Positions 58,150 through 64,000 of a DNA stretch of 64,000 nt are shown in pieces; positions within the stretch are counted from its first letter, which is position 1, and every line of letters begins with the position of its first letter. A program made the translations under genes and the position numbers. This stretch comes from Saprospiraceae bacterium (GTDB taxonomy: Bacteria > Bacteroidota > Bacteroidia > Chitinophagales > Saprospiraceae). The notes under the pieces were generated by a model. The model was not told the DNA's origin. It saw only the letters and a program-made list of their open reading frames with translations, and did not search any database. The DNA lies in assembly GCA_016717145.1 (NCBI GenBank), contig JADKGD010000034.1:19842-83841 (forward strand), read 5' to 3'.

Positions 58150-58685
58150 TGTTTTCGTGTCATGATGACATAAAGACTACTTTGATATTTGCGCATTTTA
58201 CGAATCATAGCCTGTCAAAAATGCAGAGCTCATTGCATGCATTGATGGCGAGCAGAACATCTTTCAAATTTCCTGAAACAAACTTGAAAAAACCCGAAAG
58301 TTTAGGGTAGATTTGTCGCGTTTAGTAACAAGTTATAGCCAATGGTAGGACGACCGTTCCAAAGACGACCGACCGACCAAAATTTAAACATTAAAACAAA
58401 GACAAACCATTTTGACAAGTGACCAACATATCGAACATATTCAAACCGGACAGCGAGTAATCCGACACTCAAGCCGACCCGATGTTTTTTATTTTTTTCC
58501 CACCGCACAAAATATTTTGAAATGCTGCCAACGCACAATTGGCACATTTGCAAGCCGCACAAGCCGACACACAAACCCAAGCTTGCAAAAGAGCCAATCT
58601 CCCAAACCCGCCACAGAACGAGAAAGACCGTATAAAGAATGAAAAATCGTATCTTAACCGACTAAAAATAGTATTGAATTAAGTA
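58150..58685. other. C-rich, G-poor island border
   Basis: From about 58300 the plus strand is strongly depleted in G and rich in C and A (CGACCGACCGACC, CAAGCCGCACAAGCCGACACACAAACCC split), unlike the genes on either side. Open frames of 76-92 codons exist on both strands but look like composition artefacts. It forms the left edge of the restriction-modification island and may be a recombination or insertion scar. Confidence 0.45.
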
Positions 58686-60455
58686 ATGGCAAACCAAAAC
58701 CCGGAGCAAATAGCAAGAGATAACATTGACAAGCAGTTGACTGCTTGTGGCTGGATTATTCAGAGCATTAAACAAGTAAATCTGAATGCTGGAATTGGTG
58801 TTGCTGTTAAAGAATATTTGACCGATGTTGGTCCTGCCGACTATGTTCTATTTGTTGAAGGGAAGCCTTCCGGAGTTATTGAAGCAAAACGGGAAGAAGA
58901 AGCACATAAGATAAATATTCATGAAGACCAAGCTGAAGGTTACGCCAGTGCAAAACTCAAGCATCTCAAAAATGAACTTTTACCCTTTGTCTACATCAGC
59001 ACAGGCGAAGTAACAAGATTCACCGACTTTACAGACCCGAAACCAAGAGCAAAGGAAGTATTCAGTTTTCACCGACCCGAAACTTTAAGAGATTGGGTGA
59101 AACGAGACAAGTCACTCCGTAAAAGATTATTCGACTTGCCTATATTGCAAACCGAAGGTTTGCGTGATTGCCAAATCAACGCCATAACCAAATTAGAAAC
59201 TTCGTTTAAAGAAAACCGACCAAGAGCCTTGATACAAATGGCGACTGGTTCGGGAAAAACATTTACAGCTATAACTGCCATTTATCGTTTGCTGAAATAT
59301 GCAAAAGCAAAACGAGTTTTATTTTTGGTTGACACCAAAAATCTTGGCGAACAAGCGGAGCAGGAATTTATGTCATTCGTTCCAAATGATGACAACAGAA
59401 AGTTTACTGAATTATACAGCGTTCAAAGACTGAAATCAAGTTACATCGCAACCGACAGTCAGGTTTGCATCAGCACTATTCAGCGATTGTATTCCATTTT
59501 AAAAGGAACTGAACTTGAAGAAAGTGCAGAAGAAGAAAATCCGAACGAACGAAAATATCAACCAAAAGAAATTCCACCGATTGAATACGATGGAAAAATG
59601 CCGATTGAGTTTTTTGATTTCATTGTAATTGACGAATGCCACCGAAGCATTTACAACCTTTGGAAACAAGTATTGGAATATTATGATGCTTTTGAAATTG
59701 GCTTAACCGCTACTCCCGACAAAAGAACCATTGGTTACTTCGACCAGAATTTAGTGAGTGAATATTCTCACGAAATGGCGGTTGCCGATGGTGTGAATGT
59801 AGGTTATGAAGTATTTATCATTGATACCAAAGTAACCCTACAAGGTGCAACCCTTTGGAAAGGTGAATACATTGAACACCGAGAACGATTGAGCAGAAAA
59901 AAACGAATGGAGCTTCAAGACGAGGATGAAAATTATTCAAAACAGCAATTGGATAAAGATGTTGTAAATCCTAATCAGATAAGAACAATCATCCGTACAT
60001 TCAAAGAACATTTGCCAGGTATTTTTAAAGAACGCTACGATAAAAACGGAAATTTTGAAGTTCCTAAAACGTTGATTTTTGCTAAAACAGACAGCCACGC
60101 CAATGACATCATAGATATTGTAAGAGAAGAATTTGCTGAAGAGAATAAATTCTGCAAAAAAATAACTTACAAAACGGATGAAGACCCAAAATCGGTTTTA
60201 TCGCAATTCAGGAATGACTATCACCCACGAATTGCAGTAACAGTTGATATGGTTGCTACTGGCACTGACATTAAGCCGCTTGAATGTTTGCTTTTTATGA
60301 GAGATGTAAAAAGCATCAATTATTTTGAGCAAATGAAAGGCAGAGGCACACGGACTATTGATTTAGATAGTTTGCGAAAAGTTACGCCAACAGCAAAGTT
60401 CACCAAAGACCATTTTGTAATTGTAGATGCAATTGGTGTAACCAAAAGCAGATAA
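58686..60455 (+). CDS. hsdR: Type I restriction enzyme R subunit (HsdR), C-terminus damaged
   Basis: HsdR is the translocase-nuclease of type I restriction. PD-(D/E)xK nuclease near residues 55-70 (DYVLFVEGKPSGVIEAKRE), Walker A QMATGSGKTFTA near residue 182, DEAD-like VIDECHRS near residue 314, TATPDKRTIGYF, and motif VI FEQMKGRGTRTID. The frame stops at 60453-60455 (VTKSR), but the same frame continues for 33 more sensible codons, so a compensating indel pair may hide a longer protein. The true C-terminal tail reappears only after a GxxExxY gene, so the gene seems interrupted as well. Confidence 0.88.
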   Translation: MANQNPEQIARDNIDKQLTACGWIIQSIKQVNLNAGIGVAVKEYLTDVGPADYVLFVEGKPSGVIEAKREEEAHKINIHEDQAEGYASAKLKHLKNELLPFVYISTGEVTRFTDFTDPKPRAKEVFSFHRPETLRDWVKRDKSLRKRLFDLPILQTEGLRDCQINAITKLETSFKENRPRALIQMATGSGKTFTAITAIYRLLKYAKAKRVLFLVDTKNLGEQAEQEFMSFVPNDDNRKFTELYSVQRLKSSYIATDSQVCISTIQRLYSILKGTELEESAEEENPNERKYQPKEIPPIEYDGKMPIEFFDFIVIDECHRSIYNLWKQVLEYYDAFEIGLTATPDKRTIGYFDQNLVSEYSHEMAVADGVNVGYEVFIIDTKVTLQGATLWKGEYIEHRERLSRKKRMELQDEDENYSKQQLDKDVVNPNQIRTIIRTFKEHLPGIFKERYDKNGNFEVPKTLIFAKTDSHANDIIDIVREEFAEENKFCKKITYKTDEDPKSVLSQFRNDYHPRIAVTVDMVATGTDIKPLECLLFMRDVKSINYFEQMKGRGTRTIDLDSLRKVTPTAKFTKDHFVIVDAIGVTKSR

Positions 60456-60817
60456 AAAGACCGAAAAAAATCAATTGCCGACAAACAAACACTTGCGCCC
60501 AATGAATTATTGAGTTTAATCGTGAGGCTTGAAGAATTGAAGTAAGTAAGAACCAATGCAGGGAGCCTGACACCGAAGAAATGAAATTTCAGGAGCAAAC
60601 GAACATTGGCTCACGAACAAAATTGACCGGCAAATCCTGATGAAGTTATTCAAGTTGGTTGGGACAAAAATACCAACGCTTTCAGAATGGCACAAAATGA
60701 ATGGCTGCAGGGGACTTCAACGACAAACGACAAGCTTACGCTTATGATAAAATAGTAGACAAAAATTTTCAAGATTGGGTATTTAAAAAACAGGCAGGCA
60801 ATGCTGCTAAGTTTTAA
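60456..60817 (+). pseudogene. Degenerate hsdR C-terminal remnant
   Basis: Pieces of HsdR C-terminal sequence occur in shifting frames: DRKKSIADKQTLAPNELLSLIVRLEEL (extracts), ANPDEVIQVGWDKNTNAFRMAQNEWLQG (extracts) and KIVDKNFQDWVFKKQAGNAAKF. Stops and indels break it repeatedly. It runs up to the GxxExxY gene, after which the last HsdR residues (TMWQLFGGKTEKIINEL) resume at 61270-61340. Confidence 0.65.
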
Positions 60818-61186
60818 TTGACGAAAAAAATAATAGGATGTGCAATGGAGGTGCATAAACGACTTGGAAACGGTTTTCAGGAAGTGATATACCAACGTGC
60901 TTTGGAAATAGAGATGAAAATGGCGAGATTGGAATTTGCCAGAGAAATGGAAATGTCCATCTTTTATCGCGATTATGAAATAGGCACTCGTAGAGTAGAT
61001 TTTTTTGTAGAAAATAAAATAATGGTTGAACTGAAAGCTTTTATAAAATTGGAAGATGTACATTTAGCACAAGCAATGAATTACGTAGAAGCGTATAAAA
61101 TGGAAATAGGGTTGCTGATAAATTTCGGTGCAAAGAGCCTTGAATTTAAAAGAGTACACAACAATAAAATTCTTAACCATGATTAA
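60818..61186 (+). CDS. GxxExxY-family protein (PDDEXK-like) inserted in hsdR
   Basis: A 122-residue member of the GxxExxY family (PD-(D/E)xK-like fold). The defining motif is GNGFQEVIYQRAL; FYRDYEIGTRRVDFFVENKIMVELKAF carries the D-ExK-like residues. The gene starts with TTG at 60818 or ATG at 60845; homologues begin slightly upstream, so the N-terminus may be clipped. It lies within the interrupted hsdR and ends inside a palindromic repeat, typical of these genes as passengers in other genes. Function unknown. Confidence 0.82.
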   Translation: MTKKIIGCAMEVHKRLGNGFQEVIYQRALEIEMKMARLEFAREMEMSIFYRDYEIGTRRVDFFVENKIMVELKAFIKLEDVHLAQAMNYVEAYKMEIGLLINFGAKSLEFKRVHNNKILNHD

Positions 61187-61272
61187 AAGGACTAAAGATT
61201 ACTTGATTATGAAATGCCACAATCAAAAAAATCAAGGTAATCCCTCCATCAGAATAATCAAGGTTCAGACAA
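61175..61272. repeat. Palindromic repeat at the end of the GxxExxY gene
   Basis: AACCATGATTA (61175-61185) and TAATCAAGGTT (61255-61265) are inverted and enclose shorter inverted AATCA/TGATT units (TTACTTGATTATG, CACAATCAAAAAAATC). The right end AATCAAGGTTCAGAC is identical to the right end of the repeat inside hsdS. The arms encode the last residues of the GxxExxY protein. Confidence 0.7.
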
Positions 61273-61340
61273 TGTGGCAATTGTTTGGAGGTAAGACTGA
61301 AAAAATTATTAATGAATTAAATGAAGCATTAGCTGCGTAA
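61270..61340 (+). pseudogene. Distal end of hsdR after the insertion
   Basis: TMWQLFGGKTEKIINELNEALAA and stop (TAA, 61338-61340) match the last residues of HsdR proteins. Its position directly after the palindromic repeat indicates that the GxxExxY gene and repeat replaced or split the HsdR C-terminal helical domain. Confidence 0.65.
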
Positions 61341-62673
61341 TGGGTGAGATAAAAGATATACCGAAAGGCTGGACAATAGCGTCCTTAGTTAATGACTTGC
61401 CTTATATTAAAAATGGTGTACCAGAATATAAAGGGAAGAAAAGTACTTTTCCACAGGTAGCATAAAATCAGATCTGATAATTGAAGAAGGTGAATATTCT
61501 TTTCGGAGAAGCCATCAAGAGCAAATAGGTTGGCCAACAAAGGAGATGTATTTTCAGGCTGAATGAAGGCTACCGATAAGGCAATTCTTATTGACGCAAA
61601 ATTAGATGGGCAACTGCTTTTCAACTGGCTTTTTTCAAATAAGACCAATTGATGGAAAATTAAACAGTAGCTATATTCTACATTATCTAACATCTTAAAT
61701 TTACAAAAATTAAGGATGAATTATGTTCTGGTTCGACCCAGTCTGCCTTAAATGATGAGGGTGCTAAAAAAATATTTATTCCAATACCACCATTTAAAGA
61801 ACAAGTCGCCATAGTAGCCAAAATAGATGAACTACTCAGCGAATTAGAAAACGGGAAACAACAACTGCAAATCGCCCAGCAGCAATTAAAAGTGTACAGA
61901 CAAAGTTTATTGAAGTGGGCTTTTGAAGGGAAGCTCACCTGTCTGAACCATGATTCACCTGATTTGCATGATAACCATGATTTAAACGTAAGAGAAAAAA
62001 ATCAAGGAAATCAGGATAATCAAAAAAATCAAGGTTCAGACAAAGGTGAATTGCCAAAGGGTTGGAAAGGTAAGCAACTGGGAAATCTCAATGAAATGTG
62101 ACATCGACCACAAAATGCGATAAAATCAACAACTGGTGATCTTATGTCTCCACAAAGATTTTAGTGTAAGATGGTGAAAATTTCATTTGACAATGCAAAT
62201 TTCAAGAAAAGTGACTTGAATCCTTTCGAAGAAGAAAAATTAAGCCTGAAAGAAGGGGATTTATGTTTGTGAGGGAGGACAATTGGTAAAAATATTTTAT
62301 TTGATTTCGGTAACAATTTTGAAAATTCCAATGCCTTGTGCCGTTGTTAGAGTCAAATAATGGTGTTGTTTTACAAAGTATGTTTATATGTACTCTTTTC
62401 TCCAAAAAATCACGGAAGAAATCAGAAAATTTACAGGAGACAACTCATTAAATATTTAATATTGCTTCAATTAAAAGATTTGTGTTTCCACTTCCATCAT
62501 TATCTGAGCAACATCTCATAGTGGATGAATTAGAAAGCAAACTCACGGTTTGTGATAAAATAGAAGAAACCATCAGCCAAAGTTTGCAACAGGCAGAAAC
62601 CTTGAGGCAGAGTATTTTGAAGAAGGCGTTTGAGAGGAAGTTGATCAATTACGAAGCTTCAATGACGAATTAG
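61340..62673 (+). pseudogene. hsdS: Type I specificity subunit (HsdS), multiply frameshifted
   Basis: HsdS recognises the target DNA through two TRDs. Start ATG 61340 overlaps the hsdR stop (MGEIKDIPKGWTI). TRD1 is in pieces. The central conserved region is clear: IPIPPFKEQVAIVAKIDELLSELENGKQQLQIAQQQL (extracts) then YRQSLLKWAFEGKLT. After an in-frame palindromic insertion, TRD2 begins GELPKGWKGKQL. The distal conserved region is LPSLSEQHLIVDELESKLTVCDKIEETISQSLQQAE (extracts), ending ERKLINYEASMTN. At least five indels occur, far more than elsewhere, so it is either truly decayed or in a low-quality part of the assembly. Confidence 0.75.
61939..62043. repeat. 105-bp in-frame palindromic repeat within hsdS
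   Basis: GTCTGAACCATGATT (61941-61955) and AATCAAGGTTCAGAC (62027-62041) are inverted repeats with one mismatch. The interior repeats short TGATT/AATCA units (CACCTGATTTGC, AACCATGATTTAA, AATCAAGGAAATCAGG). The length, 105 bases, is a multiple of three and it is read through as an N/D/Q-rich linker (NHDSPDLHDNHDLN, NQGNQDNQKNQG) between the two halves of HsdS. Confidence 0.75.
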
Positions 62674-62697
62674 AAATCGCTTTTAACACAATAGAAG

Positions 62698-63712
62698 ATG
62701 GCAAAAAAAACTCAAAATAAAGAAGGTCAGGAAAGTAGAAGTAAGGAGTTTATCATTTTTAAAACCGAAGACGAAAAAATTTCTGTGGATGTTCGCTTAA
62801 ATGAACAAACGGTTTGGCTTACCCAAGACCAATTGGCTATTCTGTTTGGTGTAGAACGCCCCGGAATTACACAACACATTAAAAATATTTTCGCCGAAAG
62901 CGAGTTGCAAGAAGATTCAGTTAGTAAGAAATTCTTACGAACTGCCGCAGACGGAAAAACTATACTACTAAGCACTATAACCTGGATATGATCATTTCAC
63001 TAGGCTATCGTGTAAACTCAAAATTGCTACACAATTTAGAATTTGGGCAACCAAACGGCTTAATGAATATATTGTAAAAGGGTTTACTATGGATGATGAC
63101 CGCCTGAAAAATTTAGGTGGTGGCGGTTATTGGAAAGAACTCTTACAACGTATCCGCGATATTCGTGCGTCGGAAAAAGTATTTTATCGTCAGGTTTTAG
63201 ACCTATACGCTACAAGTATAGACTATGACGCTAAAGCCGAAGTTTCCATCAGTTTTTTTAAAAAAGTTCAAAACAAAATTCACTTTGCCGTCCACGGACA
63301 AACTGCAGCCGAATTGATTTTTAGTCGTGCCGATGCGGAAAAAGAATTTATGGGCTTGATGACTTTTTTGGGAAATCAACCGCAATTGAAAGATGTGGTA
63401 ATTGCAAAAATTATTTGAACGACAAAGAATTGCGGGCACTTGGGCAAATTGTTTCGGGCTATTTGGATTTTGCTGAACGCCAAGCCGAACGTGAAGACGC
63501 AATGACGATGAAAGATTGGGCAGAACATTTAGACCCATATTAACTATGAGTGGAGAGCAATTATTACAACGTGCAGGCACAATAAGTCACGACCAAGCGA
63601 TCGAAAAAGCGACCAATGAATACAAAAAGTATCAGGCAAAACATTAAGCGAGGCTGAAAAAAATTATTTGGAAAGTTTAAAAGCGATTGAGCAAAATACT
63701 AAAAAGAAATAA
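62698..63712 (+). CDS. RhuM-family protein (frameshifted)
   Basis: RhuM-like proteins lie between hsdS and hsdM in many type I loci. Conserved parts in order: FKTEDEKISVDVRLNEQTVWLTQDQLAILFGVERPGITQHI (extracts), KKFLRTAADGKT, LDMIISLGYRVNS, FRIWATKRLNEYIVKGFTMDDDRLK (extracts), RIRDIRASEKVFYRQV, VHGQTAAELIFSRADAEKEFMGL (extracts), LRALGQIVSGYLDFAE and a Lys-rich end before the TAA at 63710-63712. Four or five frame changes (near 62970, 63050, 63415, 63540, 63645) separate them. Function is unknown; it may regulate the RM system. Confidence 0.72.
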
Positions 63713-64000
63713 ATGAGTAACAACACATCAAGTATAGTAAGCAAAGTATGGAGTTTCTGTAATCCCCTTCGTGACGTAGGTGTAGGATATGGAGATTATT
63801 TAGAGCAACTCACCTATCTGCTTTTCTTAAAAATGGCGGACGAATATGCGAAGCCACCACATAACCGCACACTCAATATCCCAAAGGAATACAACTGGGA
63901 AAGTTTGACCAATAAAAAAGGCGCAGAACTGGAATTGCATTATGCCACCCTGCTACGGGAATTAAGCACTGCCAAGGGCATTTTAGGACAAATCTTTACC
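63713..64000 (+). CDS. hsdM: Type I methyltransferase subunit HsdM, partial (runs off the window)
   Basis: Ninety-six codons are present. The start MSNNTSSIVSKVWSFCNPLRDVGVGYGDYLEQLTYLLFLKMADE (extracts) is a typical HsdM N-terminal four-helix domain; the catalytic SAM and NPPF motifs lie beyond the window. ATG 63713 directly follows the rhuM stop. It methylates the target adenine with HsdS and protects from HsdR. Confidence 0.88.
   Translation, partial: MSNNTSSIVSKVWSFCNPLRDVGVGYGDYLEQLTYLLFLKMADEYAKPPHNRTLNIPKEYNWESLTNKKGAELELHYATLLRELSTAKGILGQIFT

Noticed and set aside
58302..58642. Open frames on both strands before hsdR
   Set aside because: They result from the biased base composition and have no family resemblance.
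61175..62043. CRISPR array in the restriction island
   Set aside because: The AATCA/TGATT units are short, irregular and palindromic, with no regular repeat-spacer structure.

Overview
The window is an A+T-rich chromosome segment from a member of the Bacteroidota, most likely a Saprospiraceae-like denitrifier. The evidence is C-terminal type IX secretion tails (NPxS/N...GxY...K) on secreted proteins, TAnnTTTG-type -7 promoter elements, SusC-like TonB receptors, FecR/ECF pairs, DUF3467, DUF5686, and a Sec-type clade II nosZ cluster. The sequence carries many single-base indels, mostly a missing A or T in a short homopolymer. They split otherwise complete genes (nosZ, nrdD, a cyclase, a haem dehydrogenase, the STN protein, crp). 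I read these mainly as assembly error and annotate the reconstructed genes.

Layout. 1-2.2 kb: a broken methyltransferase, a broken homogentisate-prenyltransferase-like UbiA gene and a second methyltransferase, then tRNA-Pro(GGG). 2.6-8.2 kb: secreted CotH/lamin-tail protein, a small secreted protein, CPBP protease, cdsA and psd. 8.4-15.6 kb: the nitrous oxide reductase cluster (cytochrome c, nosZ, membrane protein, nosL, nosD, nosF, nosY, cupin, truncated globin). 16-18.4 kb: fasciclin lipoprotein, haem-copper-oxidase-like membrane protein and a Crp/Fnr regulator. 18.7-22.8 kb: vanadium-haloperoxidase-like lipoprotein and a qNOR-family enzyme. 22.9-29.8 kb: nrdG, nrdD, ric/scdA, an outer-membrane-like protein, an Rrf2 (NsrR-like) regulator and an unknown 611-residue protein. 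30-42.8 kb: housekeeping genes (queE, ridA, HAD phosphatase, icd, DUF3467, a dehydrogenase-cytochrome c plus ThuA pair, DUF808, an AAA/DUF4143 ATPase). 42.9-49.6 kb: ECF sigma/FecR/STN/DUF2807/TonB-receptor locus. 50-58 kb: MATE pump, TetR, DUF5686, a small protein and a TPR adenylate/guanylate cyclase. 58.7-64 kb: a type I restriction-modification island (hsdR, GxxExxY insertion, hsdS, rhuM, start of hsdM) with palindromic repeats inside it.

The most important result is that the qNOR-family protein at 20381..22759 is not an ordinary nitric oxide reductase. It has Asn at the third FeB-histidine position, Gln at the conserved active-site Glu position, and neither the His nor the Glu of the quinol site. 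This is the signature reported for putative NO dismutase (Nod, 2 NO to N2 + O2).

Two sets of operator-like palindromes tie the region together. TTATG-N8-CATAA-type boxes lie 36.5 bp from the end of a putative -7 element before the nos cluster, before the fasciclin gene and (one half degenerate) before the Crp/Fnr gene. A 26-bp palindrome, AATAGTGGA-N8-TCCGTTATT, lies before the haloperoxidase/nod pair, before the outer membrane protein/ric/nrdDG operon and before the 611-residue protein/rrf2 operon. I infer one Crp/Fnr regulon for N2O respiration and one Rrf2/NsrR-like regulon for NO handling.
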